From: Chryseobacterium sp. G0186
Lineage (GTDB): Bacteria > Bacteroidota > Bacteroidia > Flavobacteriales > Weeksellaceae
Reading direction: 5' to 3'
Assembly: GCF_003815675.1 (NCBI RefSeq)
Contig: NZ_CP033918.1
Coordinates: forward strand, 4,092,001 to 4,156,000
DNA: 64,000 nt
The position numbers and the translations under genes were made by a program. This document shows, one piece after another, positions 25,264 to 34,592 of this stretch (within the stretch, counting starts at the first letter, position 1; every line of letters begins with the position of its first letter). Below the pieces are notes generated by a model. The model was given only the letters and a program-made list of their open reading frames with translations, had not been told where the DNA came from and did no database searches.

Positions 25264-25347
25264 AAAGCTGGTTTATGGCTTAAACCTTGCCAGTCATTAT
25301 TGTAATACATTTTACAAAGTATCATTCTTTATTCATAATTAAGATCT

Positions 25348-28017
25348 ATGTCAGAAAAACAAAGAGTTTCAGATGTTTCATGGAAAAAATGGGGACCCTA
25401 TGTCAGCAATCGTGAATGGGGGCTTGTTCGTGAGGATTATAGTGAAAATGGGGATGCGTGGAACTATACCAGTCATGATACGGCAGAAGCCAAAACCTAC
25501 AGATGGTGGGGTGAGGAGGGTCTCTGCGGAATCTGTGATGATCTTCAAAAACTTGTATTCTCAGTTGGATTCTGGAATAAAAAGGATAAAATGGTCAAAG
25601 AGCGGTTCTTTGGCCTTACCAACGGACAGGGAAATCATGGGGAAGATGTAAAGGAATATTTTTATTATCTGGATTCTACACCTACCCATTCCTATATGAA
25701 GATGCTCTATAAGTATCCTCAAAATGCTTTTCCCTACGATGATTTGGTTATAACAAATGCAGAAAGAAACAAGAATGAGCCAGAGTATGAATTAATTGAC
25801 ACCGGAATTCTTGACCACAATGAATACTTTGATATTTTTATTGAATATGCCAAGGAAAGTCAGAATGATATATTAGTCAGATTAACCATTGTCAATAAGG
25901 CTGAAAAAGAAGCTTCTCTTGTAATTTTACCAACTGCCTGGTTCAGAAACACCTGGAATTGGGGCTATGATGATTATCAACCTCAGCTCTATGCTGAAGA
26001 AGCCAATCATATCAAGGTGAATCATCAGGACCTTGATATGAAGAATATTTATGCAAGACAGTCTTTAAAAACACTGTTTTGTAATAATGAAACAAATAAT
26101 GAAAGGCTTTACCAGGCATCCAATGAATCAAAATATTGTAAGGATGGGATCAATAACTTTATCACAACCGGAAACTCTCAGTCAATTAATCCAAAAGATA
26201 CAGGGACAAAGGCTTCGTTTTTTATTGATGAAGATTTTAAAGCGAAAGAATCTAAAATATTTGAGTTCAGAATTTCAGATAAAGAGTTAAAGGATCCTTT
26301 CCGCGATTTTAATACTATTTTCGATCTTAGATATCAGGAAGCAGATGAATTTTATATCGAAATTCAAAAAGGAATTGAGTCAGAAGATGAAAAGCTGATT
26401 CAGCGACAGGCATTTGCAGGAATGCTTTGGAACAAAATGTTTTATCATTACAATGTTGAAAAGTGGCTGAAAGGTGATCCTGCCGAGGTAGCACCACCTA
26501 AGTCCCGTGAAAAAATAAGAAATTATGACTGGAAGCACCTCAACAACGAGCACATTATTTCCATGCCTGATAAATGGGAGTATCCATGGTATGCAACATG
26601 GGATCTGGCCTTCCATACCATCAGTTTTTCATTGATAGATCCTGATTTTGCCAAGCATCAGCTAAAGCTTTTTCTGTTTGAATGGTATATGCATCCCAAT
26701 GGGCAGCTTCCTGCTTATGAATGGAACTTTAGTGATGTAAATCCTCCGGTCCATGCATGGGCCGTTTTCAGAGTCTTTAAAATTGATGAATACCTAAAGG
26801 AAAAACCCGATCTGGAATTTTTGGAGAGTGCTTTTCAGAAGCTATTGATGAATTTTACCTGGTGGGTGAACAAAAAAGACATCAATGGAAATAATATTTT
26901 TGAGGGTGGCTTTTTGGGACTTGATAATATTGGTGTTTTTGACCGGAATTCTACTCTTCCGAATGGAGAGCAACTGGAGCAATCGGATGGTACCAGCTGG
27001 ATGGCGATGTTTGCTCTCAATATGATGAGAATTGCACTGGAGTTGGCTTTATACAACAAAGTATATGAAGAAATGGCGGTGAAGTTTTTTGAGCATTTTC
27101 TATCAATTGCCCATTCATTGGATAATATGGGGGATGAGAATTTCAGTCTTTGGGATGAAGAAGATGAGTTCTTTTATGATGCCATTGCTTCGAGTGACGG
27201 AACCCATATGTATTTAAGATTAAGAACCATTGTAGGATTGATCCCGATGTTTGCCGTTGAGGTCATAGATGATGAAATGATTGAAAACTTACCCAATTTT
27301 AAGAAAAGAATGGAGTGGGTATTGGATAATAAGCCTGAATTGGCCGCTTTGGTTTCACGATGGGAAGTAAAAGGACAGGATTCTAAGCACTTGCTATCAC
27401 TGCTTCGGGGGCATAGGCTGAAAAGATTGTTGAAAAGGATGTTGGATCCTGATGAATTTTTAAGCGATTACGGAGTAAGGGCTCTTTCCAGGGAATATGA
27501 ACAAAGCCCGTATACCTTAAGTCTTAACGAAATTGACTATAGTGTAAAATATACTCCAGCAGAAAGTGACAGCGGTCTTTTTGGTGGAAACAGCAATTGG
27601 CGTGGTCCGGTTTGGTTCCCTATTAATTTTCTGATTATTGACAGTTTGCAACGATTTTTCTTTTATTACAGCCCGGATTTTTTGGTTGAATATCCTACCG
27701 GAAGTGGAACTTATGCCAATCTGGATCAGATAGCAGACGCTTTAAATAAAAGACTTGCAAAGATTTTTCTAAAGGATGAATATGGAAAACGTCCTGTACA
27801 TGGACAGTATGAAAGATTTCAAACTGATCCTGACTTTAGGGACTATATCTTATTCTATGAGTATTTCCATGGTGATAATGGCCGTGGAGTAGGAGCCTCT
27901 CATCAAACAGGCTGGACAGGTCTCATTGCAAAGATTCTACAACCAAGACTCTCTAAGAAAGAAATTGCTGAATCGGAAACTGAGATGCCGGAAGATATTG
28001 AAAAGACCAAAGAATAA
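25348..28017 (+). CDS. Large glucosidase, GH63/MGH-like
   Basis: This 889-residue protein has no signal peptide and should act in the cytoplasm. The C-terminal (alpha/alpha)6 domain is recognisable: YPWYATWDLAFHTISFSLID with the catalytic Asp region, PAYEWNFSDVNPPVHAW, and SGLFGGNSNWRGPVWFPINF with the downstream acid pair. YEYFHGDNGRGVGASHQTGW marks the end of the barrel. These are hallmarks of GH63-type mannosylglycerate hydrolase/alpha-glucosidase-like enzymes. The N-terminal half holds a beta-sandwich. It follows the SDR gene on the same strand. The natural substrate, a short alpha-glucoside or glucosylglycerate, is only a guess. Confidence 0.8.
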   Translation: MSEKQRVSDVSWKKWGPYVSNREWGLVREDYSENGDAWNYTSHDTAEAKTYRWWGEEGLCGICDDLQKLVFSVGFWNKKDKMVKERFFGLTNGQGNHGEDVKEYFYYLDSTPTHSYMKMLYKYPQNAFPYDDLVITNAERNKNEPEYELIDTGILDHNEYFDIFIEYAKESQNDILVRLTIVNKAEKEASLVILPTAWFRNTWNWGYDDYQPQLYAEEANHIKVNHQDLDMKNIYARQSLKTLFCNNETNNERLYQASNESKYCKDGINNFITTGNSQSINPKDTGTKASFFIDEDFKAKESKIFEFRISDKELKDPFRDFNTIFDLRYQEADEFYIEIQKGIESEDEKLIQRQAFAGMLWNKMFYHYNVEKWLKGDPAEVAPPKSREKIRNYDWKHLNNEHIISMPDKWEYPWYATWDLAFHTISFSLIDPDFAKHQLKLFLFEWYMHPNGQLPAYEWNFSDVNPPVHAWAVFRVFKIDEYLKEKPDLEFLESAFQKLLMNFTWWVNKKDINGNNIFEGGFLGLDNIGVFDRNSTLPNGEQLEQSDGTSWMAMFALNMMRIALELALYNKVYEEMAVKFFEHFLSIAHSLDNMGDENFSLWDEEDEFFYDAIASSDGTHMYLRLRTIVGLIPMFAVEVIDDEMIENLPNFKKRMEWVLDNKPELAALVSRWEVKGQDSKHLLSLLRGHRLKRLLKRMLDPDEFLSDYGVRALSREYEQSPYTLSLNEIDYSVKYTPAESDSGLFGGNSNWRGPVWFPINFLIIDSLQRFFFYYSPDFLVEYPTGSGTYANLDQIADALNKRLAKIFLKDEYGKRPVHGQYERFQTDPDFRDYILFYEYFHGDNGRGVGASHQTGWTGLIAKILQPRLSKKEIAESETEMPEDIEKTKE

Positions 28018-28032
28018 TTTCCCTTTACTTTT

Positions 28033-28719
28033 TTATTCAAATATCTGCTGTATCACCTCCAATGATATGGGGTTTCTAAAATCCGTAATATGATAATGGT
28101 AATATACCAAGAGACTATCCAGAAAGTCCTTTCTTAAGGAAGAGTGGATCTTTGTGGCATAGAAATCCTCAGCAGAAAGCGCAGTTTTCCATATCATGGA
28201 GATTTCTTCACTAAATAACTGATGGCAAGGGTTCGAGGAAAAAGTTCCGGTTTCAGGATCCAGAAAGTTTCCTTCCCTGATGAGAGGGGCAACTCCCTGA
28301 ACTTTCAGTATAACGAGTAAAAAAAGCAAGTGTGACTGATAGTTTTTGCTTTCCAATTCGTTAATAAACCTTTCAATACTAAGAAAAATATTGGGGTTTT
28401 TATTTTCATACTTAAGGATCTGGTTCAGGAAGTCTGAAATAAAAAATATGACGGTATTGGCTTTTATATCTGAATCAATATCGTGGCCTTTCATCAATTC
28501 AAATTTTGAAATAGACGAAATACCATTTCCCTTGGTAGGATTGATGCAGAAATTAAGTTTATTCAATGGCTGTAGGAGGGCTTTCTTTTTATTTTTTTTG
28601 GAATAAATTCCTTTCAGAAAATAAGTTTGAAAACCATCCTCTTCTGTAAAACAATGCAGAACAGCATCATTTTCTCCATATTTGATGAATGAAAGTAGAA
28701 ATCCGTTTTGTGAATTCAT
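28033..28719 (-). CDS. recO: DNA repair protein RecO
   Basis: RecO (228 residues here) anneals DNA and helps load RecA in recombinational repair of gaps. The N-terminal OB-fold part begins QNGFLLSFIKYGENDAVLHCF, then GFQTYFLKGIYSKKNKKKALLQPL, which is the typical first barrel and basic patch. The C-terminal helical part is short, and no zinc-ribbon cysteine set is obvious, which is usual in Bacteroidota. Its start codon overlaps the stop of porZ by one base (T-A-A-T-G), so it is translated from the porZ mRNA. It is the last gene of the four-gene minus-strand operon. Confidence 0.88.
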   Translation of the reverse strand: MNSQNGFLLSFIKYGENDAVLHCFTEEDGFQTYFLKGIYSKKNKKKALLQPLNKLNFCINPTKGNGISSISKFELMKGHDIDSDIKANTVIFFISDFLNQILKYENKNPNIFLSIERFINELESKNYQSHLLFLLVILKVQGVAPLIREGNFLDPETGTFSSNPCHQLFSEEISMIWKTALSAEDFYATKIHSSLRKDFLDSLLVYYHYHITDFRNPISLEVIQQIFE

Positions 28720-30974
28720 TAATTAACCACTCCTATTTTGGCTGTAGCTTTATCAGAACCATCCTCATTGGTCATGAGTACAAAGTAAATTCCTGATGCC
28801 ACTCTGTTTCCCTTATGATTGTTAAGGTCCCATTCGTAATATCCTCCTCGGGCTACTGCAGAATGTACCACATTTCCTGCAGCATCTGTAATTCTTATAT
28901 TTGTTTTTTCAGCTAGGCCTTTAATGGTTACCTTTCCTTTGAAATTAGAATAAACAACGGGATTTGGATACACTACTACATCCCCAAAATTGGCATTTAC
29001 ATCAGAAACATCACCCTGATAGGTTACAATACCACTATAGGTTACAAAATATACTTTACCGGTTTTCTTATCTACTTTTATATCTGTAACACTATTGTTG
29101 GGAAGCGGAGAGTTCTCCATGGTAAAGTGCTTTATAGTCTTTTGTCCATCAGATGAAAGATAATATACGCCTCCACCTTCTACAGAAACCCATTTGTAAT
29201 CCCCAGCATCTACCTCAACCTGTAGAATGTGAGAATCTCTTAAAAGTTCCTCACCAAGACCATTTTGTTCTATGATAATAGGTTCTACTTTAGGGGCAGG
29301 ACCTTTTATTTCAGTTGCAGCATTAGGTAATATTCTTAGGCCACTATCTGTACCAATCCACGCATCACCAGCTTTATCAAAGGCTACAGACACTGTTCCT
29401 GCAGAATTACCTGCAAAGCCATTCGATTCTTTTAGGATATAATCATTGTCATCAGAAAGATTAAGCGCATCTTTATAGTCATATACCCAAAAATTGTTGG
29501 ATCTAGGTAAAGGGATCCACAGCATATTTTCATGAAAAATGGGGTTTTGGATGCCGTCACTCTTAATGGGAGACTCTTTAATAGTGAAGTCATCTTTCGC
29601 TTTATCGTAAATAGCTATAGCTGAATTACCACTATTAAAACCAAAAGATGCAAAAATATTGTTTTTAGTATCTGTAGCAAGACCTACAGGACGTCGGTTA
29701 AAGTCTGGTGCTTGAAGGTTATAATACTTTACAAGTTCAAAGTCTTTATTACTTGCATTGTACTTCATTTTATAAACTCCTTGATCAAAAATTGTATAAT
29801 TAGTGAAGAGTATCTCATTATTATCCAAAGGATTTAATATGACATCTAAAACATTTATTTTTCCTGTATATGTACTAAAATAAGATGGATAAACCCATTC
29901 TGTACCATTGAAATAATAGAATCCTGGTCTTTTAGGATTTTCTACAGGGAAATTATATCTATCCGCTCTTGCTCCACTGGATACAAGAAGTTGATTATTG
30001 TCGTAAAGATTTATTTTATAGGCGAAATTGAAATAAGGACCTGATGGTTTATAGGTTGTATTACCCTCGTCTTTTATTCCGGATAATATGGTTCCACCAA
30101 ATACTTTTCCGTTGGCGATAATGGAGGTGTTACATTTTTCACCAAAATCTACCGCACTGGAGTAAGTTCCATTGATTCCAAAGGTATATACTCTGCTGTC
30201 TGTAACTACAATATTATTAGAGCTTATTACTACATCGCTGATATTCCCAAAGCTGGTAGGAAGCTGTAGGGGAGTTCCGTTATTATAGATAAATGCAGCG
30301 GTAGCAGAAGAAAATACTAATTCAGATTCAGAATCAATATGTTTAAAGGATCCCGGAATTTCGGTAGTCCATGTAGAAAATACAGGGAAAGTAGTATTGA
30401 GTTCATGGCTTTTTAAACCGGTATTGGTTACGGAATATACCTTGTTCCCAAATATGGTAGCTTCGTTACTTGCTTCATACACACCACCAGTAAGGAAAAA
30501 TGAAGAATCTCCAAATTCTTTCTTTTTGATATTAAATATAGAAACTCCATAACCCACTGAAATAACAGCCTGATCTCCTGTGATGGAGATATGGTTAATT
30601 TTTTTGTTTCCGTTGTAACCTGCAGCAATAGGAATGTCTACAATATACTTAATCTCATTAGGTGTAATAACATCCATAGAGCCATTCTCATAACCAATAA
30701 CTCCTATCTTACTTTTTGTATCATAATCAAAAGCAGTGATGCCAACGTTATGAAGACCGTTGACTTTAGATAACTTCGTAATTTCCCCTGTTGATATTGT
30801 ATAATAAAATATTCCATTTTCTGTGGCAGCTATTATTTTCCCATTGTCTTCTTTCATGGCTAAGACATTATTATAGGAAAAGAGATCTGCCCATTTTTTT
30901 GATGAAATGACCTGAGCTTTTATAAACTGCAGGGAAGCTAAAATACCAAGAGAAATTAAAGAAAGTTTTTTCAT
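28719..30974 (-). CDS. porZ: Type IX secretion component PorZ
   Basis: A 751-residue surface protein with a signal peptide (MKKLSLISLGILASLQFIKA). The N-terminal beta-propeller opens KWADLFSYNNVLAMKEDNGK, then IIAATENGIFYYTISTGEIT, the standard start of PorZ. Two seven-bladed-type propeller regions follow (to about residue 650). The last 85 residues are a type A sorting domain (VVVYPNPVVYSNFKGKVTI through ASGIYFVLMTNEDGSDKATA). PorZ sits on the cell surface and helps attach lipopolysaccharide to cargo of type IX secretion. It is itself sorted by that system. It overlaps recO by one base and lies one base after the nucleotidase gene. Confidence 0.88.
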   Translation of the reverse strand: MKKLSLISLGILASLQFIKAQVISSKKWADLFSYNNVLAMKEDNGKIIAATENGIFYYTISTGEITKLSKVNGLHNVGITAFDYDTKSKIGVIGYENGSMDVITPNEIKYIVDIPIAAGYNGNKKINHISITGDQAVISVGYGVSIFNIKKKEFGDSSFFLTGGVYEASNEATIFGNKVYSVTNTGLKSHELNTTFPVFSTWTTEIPGSFKHIDSESELVFSSATAAFIYNNGTPLQLPTSFGNISDVVISSNNIVVTDSRVYTFGINGTYSSAVDFGEKCNTSIIANGKVFGGTILSGIKDEGNTTYKPSGPYFNFAYKINLYDNNQLLVSSGARADRYNFPVENPKRPGFYYFNGTEWVYPSYFSTYTGKINVLDVILNPLDNNEILFTNYTIFDQGVYKMKYNASNKDFELVKYYNLQAPDFNRRPVGLATDTKNNIFASFGFNSGNSAIAIYDKAKDDFTIKESPIKSDGIQNPIFHENMLWIPLPRSNNFWVYDYKDALNLSDDNDYILKESNGFAGNSAGTVSVAFDKAGDAWIGTDSGLRILPNAATEIKGPAPKVEPIIIEQNGLGEELLRDSHILQVEVDAGDYKWVSVEGGGVYYLSSDGQKTIKHFTMENSPLPNNSVTDIKVDKKTGKVYFVTYSGIVTYQGDVSDVNANFGDVVVYPNPVVYSNFKGKVTIKGLAEKTNIRITDAAGNVVHSAVARGGYYEWDLNNHKGNRVASGIYFVLMTNEDGSDKATAKIGVVN

Positions 30975-30975
30975 A

Positions 30976-31926
30976 TTATGCTATTATGCTGCTGTCAATT
31001 GCCTGGTTGTTCCAGGAGATATGCTTTACGTTTTTGTTTGTATCAAAATAAAAATCTATTCTACCCAAAAGAAGTCCTGCCCAACCCACCTGATTGACAA
31101 GTACATTTTTGCCCTGTCTATTGGTGAATGTTTGAGGTTCCGGTAAGAATGTATGAGTATGCCCACCCAGAATGATATCAATATTTTCTGTGCTGGCCGC
31201 TAAAATTTTGTCACTTATCTTATTAGGTTCATCCTTATAATCATATCCAATATGTGACAGACAAATGACAAGATCACATTTTTGGTCATTTTTCAAAAAG
31301 CTTGAATAATGCTGTGCTACATCAATAGGGTTAGAATAAACGGTTTCCCCATATTGCTTTTTGCCTACAAGCCCATCCAGTTGAATTCCTACACCGAAGA
31401 TTCCTACTTTTATTCCATTTTTGTTGAAAATCTTATAAGGAGATGTTTTGCCGTCCAAAATGGTGTTTTTAAAATCATAGTTGGAGCAGATAAAAGGGAA
31501 CTTTGCATTAGGAAGAACCTTTGAAAATCCCTCAAGGCCATTGTCAAAATCATGATTTCCCATGGTAGAAGCATCATACTTCATCATGGACATGAGTTTA
31601 AATTCCAGCTCTCCGCCAAAGAAATTAAAATAAGGAGTTCCTTGGAAAATATCCCCTGAATCAAGAAGTAATACATTACTTTCCTGATTTCTGATTTGCT
31701 GAATTAAGCTTGCCCTTCTTGCAAAACCTCCCTGGTTAGGATTCTTTGTATAGCTTGCATCAAAAGGCTCTATTCTGCTATGTTGATCATTGGTATGGAG
31801 GATGGTCAGTTTATTGGAAGACTTTAAGTCAAGAATTTTTAATTCTTCCGCCATCATCATATTGGGAGCTAAAGCCACTGCTAAAGATCCACCACCTATT
31901 GCTTTTAAAAAACTTTTTCTATCCAT
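30976..31926 (-). CDS. 5'-nucleotidase-type metallophosphoesterase (N-terminal half protein)
   Basis: The 316-residue protein corresponds to the metallophosphatase domain of UshA-type 5'-nucleotidases. The Tat-like start is MDRKSFLKAIGGGSLAVALA. Metal motifs are LTILHTNDQHSRIE (D-x-H), LLLDSGDIFQGTP (G-D), MGNHDFDNG (G-N-H-D), and CLSHIGYDY and GGHTHTF (later His ligands). The C-terminal substrate-specificity domain is missing here and is supplied by the gene immediately upstream in the operon, overlapping by one base (T-A-A-T-G). It should hydrolyse nucleotides or related phosphates in the periplasm. Confidence 0.9.
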   Translation of the reverse strand: MDRKSFLKAIGGGSLAVALAPNMMMAEELKILDLKSSNKLTILHTNDQHSRIEPFDASYTKNPNQGGFARRASLIQQIRNQESNVLLLDSGDIFQGTPYFNFFGGELEFKLMSMMKYDASTMGNHDFDNGLEGFSKVLPNAKFPFICSNYDFKNTILDGKTSPYKIFNKNGIKVGIFGVGIQLDGLVGKKQYGETVYSNPIDVAQHYSSFLKNDQKCDLVICLSHIGYDYKDEPNKISDKILAASTENIDIILGGHTHTFLPEPQTFTNRQGKNVLVNQVGWAGLLLGRIDFYFDTNKNVKHISWNNQAIDSSIIA

Positions 31927-32684
31927 TACTGTTTACCGATAAAATTTAAACGAACATCTGTTGCAGGAATAATTTCAGGGTTTTTCTTGAAATATTCAAT
32001 ATATAAATCCCTAAGTTTAACCCCTGTAGGAATTGATTCTCCTTTTCCAAAGAATTTCATATTATCACCGCCCAATGCAAGATAGTCTGAAGTCGCAATA
32101 TAATAATCCCTGTTTGGATCTATTGTCTTTCCGTTAATTAAAGATTGAGTTAGCTGCCCGTTTTTAGTTTCAATATATAAATGGGAGACAGGATTGTTTA
32201 CCTGTGTCTTTGCGTAATATTCAAAAAGTCCTGGTAAATCTGCACCTTTCATTTTTACAATGATCAGTTCATTTTCAAAAGGCATTACCTCAAAAAGATT
32301 TTTCAATGTAATATCTCCTTTTCCGATGGTCGTACGAATCCCCCCAATATTGATCAAGGCTGCATCTACATTTTGCTTTATGTGGATTTTTGTCCATGCA
32401 TCACCGCCATCAAGCGTATAATCGGCTAAAAGATTACCCAGATTGCTGTTATCGCCCTGCTTGGTAAGATCTACATTGGTATGTGAGATCTTCTGGTTCA
32501 TTTCTTTATCCAGTTTTTGCTTATAAGGCTCAATAAATTTTACAAACTCCTCATCATTCTTTAGCTCATTATTAATAGAAATATTTTTCTGGACCTTTAC
32601 ATTGGCAAGCTGCGGCGTAGAAGCCGTTTTGCATGCTGTAAGCGTTGCCAGAGCAATTCCTAGTAACAAGAATTTATTTTTCAT
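31926..32684 (-). CDS. 5'-nucleotidase C-terminal domain lipoprotein (second half protein)
   Basis: The 252-residue protein is a lipoprotein (MKNKFLLLGIALATLTACK, Cys at about 18) whose body is the substrate-binding domain of 5'-nucleotidases. It contains NLLADYTLDGGDAW, INIGGIRTTIGKGDITLKNL, FEVMPFENELIIVKMKG, and TSDYLALGGDN, all conserved in UshA C-terminal domains. In most bacteria this domain is fused behind the phosphatase. Here it is a separate gene placed first, with the phosphatase second. A TTG further up at 32705 lies in a -7 element (TATATTTG), so translation begins at 32684. The two products presumably work together at the outer face of the periplasm. Confidence 0.88.
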   Translation of the reverse strand: MKNKFLLLGIALATLTACKTASTPQLANVKVQKNISINNELKNDEEFVKFIEPYKQKLDKEMNQKISHTNVDLTKQGDNSNLGNLLADYTLDGGDAWTKIHIKQNVDAALINIGGIRTTIGKGDITLKNLFEVMPFENELIIVKMKGADLPGLFEYYAKTQVNNPVSHLYIETKNGQLTQSLINGKTIDPNRDYYIATSDYLALGGDNMKFFGKGESIPTGVKLRDLYIEYFKKNPEIIPATDVRLNFIGKQ

Positions 32685-32702
32685 AATATCTTTTAGTATA
32701 TG

Positions 32703-32710
32703 CAAATATA
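32703..32710 (-). promoter_or_regulatory. -7 promoter element of the nucleotidase/porZ/recO operon
   Basis: On the minus strand the bases read TATATTTG, 18 bases before the ATG at 32684. It overlaps a TTG that would otherwise extend the frame. Confidence 0.55.
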
Positions 32711-32764
32711 ACTATATGTATAATAAAACATTATTATTTATTACAAATTCTTATTGTAAATTAT

Positions 32765-32772
32765 TAAATTTG
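32765..32772 (+). promoter_or_regulatory. -7 promoter element of dapA
   Basis: TAAATTTG matches the consensus 19 bases before the dapA start codon. It is divergent from the operon promoter at 32703-32710. Confidence 0.5.
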
Positions 32773-32791
32773 GCAAAAATAATTCGAACAG

Positions 32792-33664
32792 ATGAGCATT
32801 TTAAAAGGAGTAGGTGTTGCATTGGTAACACCCTTTAATGAAGATTTATCCGTTGATTTTGACAGTTTAACAAAACTTGTTGAATATAACATTGATAACG
32901 GAACCAATTATTTGGTAGTATTGGGAACTACGGCTGAGGCCGCAACGCTTTCTGATGATGAGAAGAAACAGGTAATTGAGCATATCATTAAGGTGAATAA
33001 TAAACGTCTTCCCCTGGTTTTGGGAATAGGCGGTAACAATACTCTTGAGGTCAAGAAACAGATTGAAGAAACAGATCTTTCTGCATTTGAAGCAGTACTT
33101 TCTGTATCTCCTTACTACAATAAGCCTAATCAGGAAGGTCTTTACCAACACTACAAAGTTTTGGCTTCCACAGGAAAAAAGATCATCATATACAATGTAC
33201 CTTCAAGAACAGGGCAGAATATTGATGCAGATACTACAATCCGTCTTGCAAAAGAATTCCCGAATCTGTTTATGATTAAGGAAGCTGCTCCAAATATCCT
33301 TCAGTATTTTGATATCCTTAGAAAGAAGCCTGAAGGGTTTGCCCTGGTTTCCGGAGATGATGAATATACGCTTCCGGTAACATTGGCTGGTGGAAACGGA
33401 GTAATTTCTGTAATCGGACAAGGGTATCCGAAAGAGTTTTCCACCATGGTACAGCTGGCATTGGATGGAAAAGTAAAAGAAGCCTATGAGATCCACAATA
33501 AATTGGTTGATATTACCCGTCTGATTTTTGCAGAAGGGAATCCTTGTGGGATTAAAGTGATATTAGCTGAAATGGGGATCATTAAAAATTATTTAAGACT
33601 TCCTTTAGTTCCTGCTTCAGAGGGACTTTATGCTAAGATTAAGGCTGAAATGGCAACGATCTAG
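32792..33664 (+). CDS. dapA: 4-hydroxy-tetrahydrodipicolinate synthase
   Basis: The enzyme condenses pyruvate with aspartate semialdehyde, the first committed step of lysine and meso-diaminopimelate synthesis. The 290-residue sequence shows LVVLGTTAEAATLSDDEKK (G-T-T-A/G-E), LGIGGNNTLE, VSPYYNKPNQEGLYQHY with the shuttle Tyr, IIYNVPSRTGQNIDAD, and MIKEAAPN with the Schiff-base Lys near residue 161. SGDDEYTLPVTLAGGNGVIS is the conserved end of the barrel. The length is normal. It has its own promoter and a strong hairpin terminator. Confidence 0.96.
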   Translation: MSILKGVGVALVTPFNEDLSVDFDSLTKLVEYNIDNGTNYLVVLGTTAEAATLSDDEKKQVIEHIIKVNNKRLPLVLGIGGNNTLEVKKQIEETDLSAFEAVLSVSPYYNKPNQEGLYQHYKVLASTGKKIIIYNVPSRTGQNIDADTTIRLAKEFPNLFMIKEAAPNILQYFDILRKKPEGFALVSGDDEYTLPVTLAGGNGVISVIGQGYPKEFSTMVQLALDGKVKEAYEIHNKLVDITRLIFAEGNPCGIKVILAEMGIIKNYLRLPLVPASEGLYAKIKAEMATI

Positions 33665-33749
33665 TTATGGAAATTATCAATAACCAATGATCAATATAAA
33701 ATGCATTTGCACGGAAAAATTGATTATTTATCATTGAAAACATCATAAA

Positions 33750-33778
33750 GTGAAAAGTTAAGGCTTTTCACTTTTTTT
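33750..33778 (+). terminator. Terminator of dapA
   Basis: GTGAAAAG pairs with CTTTTCAC around TTAAGG and is followed by seven T. Confidence 0.85.
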
Positions 33779-33796
33779 AATCATAATAACAACATC

Positions 33797-34300
33797 ATGA
33801 AATTTATAAAAGCTACAGTGGAGAATATCCCTTTGATTCAGGAACTGGCGCGTAGATCCTGGGAAAAAGCCTATGCAGAAATACTTTCAAAAGATCAGAT
33901 GGAGTATATGCTTTCCGAAATGTATTCCAGGACTGAAATTGAGACCCAACTTCAGAACCCCAATTACAGGTATTACCTGATTTTGGATGAAGAGAATAAT
34001 TCATACGATGGATTTATTGGCTATGAGTTCAATTATGAGCTCAAGACCACGAAATTACACCGCATTTACCTGATTCCTGAAAGCAAAGGAAAAGGGTTGG
34101 GAAAAAAAGCCCTTCAGTTTTTAAATGAAAAAGTTTCTGAAAATGGTAACGAAAGAATTATCCTGAATGTTAATAAGCATAATGACGCCAGAAACTTCTA
34201 TGAGTCCCAAGGATACAGGGTTTATGACGAGGGTGTTTTTGATATTGGTAATGGTTTTGTAATGGATGATTACTTAATGGAATTTCTAATTCACAACTGA
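33797..34300 (+). CDS. GNAT family N-acetyltransferase
   Basis: The 167-residue protein has the usual domain. ENIPLIQELARRSWEKAYAE forms the first helices, HRIYLIPESKGKGLGKKALQ is the acetyl-CoA loop (x-x-G-K-G-L/I-G), and ERIILNVNKHNDARNFYESQ then GYRVYDEGVFDIGNGFVMDD form the closing half. The last pattern, with an N-G-F-x-M-D-D-Y end, is common in flavobacterial GNAT proteins. The acceptor is unknown. It stands alone after the dapA terminator. Confidence 0.9.
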   Translation: MKFIKATVENIPLIQELARRSWEKAYAEILSKDQMEYMLSEMYSRTEIETQLQNPNYRYYLILDEENNSYDGFIGYEFNYELKTTKLHRIYLIPESKGKGLGKKALQFLNEKVSENGNERIILNVNKHNDARNFYESQGYRVYDEGVFDIGNGFVMDDYLMEFLIHN

Positions 34301-34470
34301 TTGACTTAAAATTTTGTAACTTTATCCTGTAATTCTATAACGGGTGATTTCTTTTTTTGAATCATCTTTGTCTCAGAACCAAATCACTTATAACAATACA
34401 TTCATATGCTTGGTTTTGAGCTGATTTAGCTTTTTATCAGTATATTTTTTTCATCCTTAGTGTTTAAATT

Positions 34471-34500
34471 CCTGTATTCTTCAATACAGGAGTTTTTTTT
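34471..34500 (+). terminator. Terminator downstream of the GNAT gene
   Basis: CCTGTATT pairs with AATACAGG around CTTC and is followed by AG and nine T. It lies about 170 bases past the GNAT stop. The interval between them may hold a structured RNA. Confidence 0.8.
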
Positions 34501-34592
34501 TGTACATAATAAGTTAAAAAAATCAACCCTATTTCACTTTTACTTGAAATAAATTATTATATTTACTAAAAAATTAACTTACTTATACTAGG

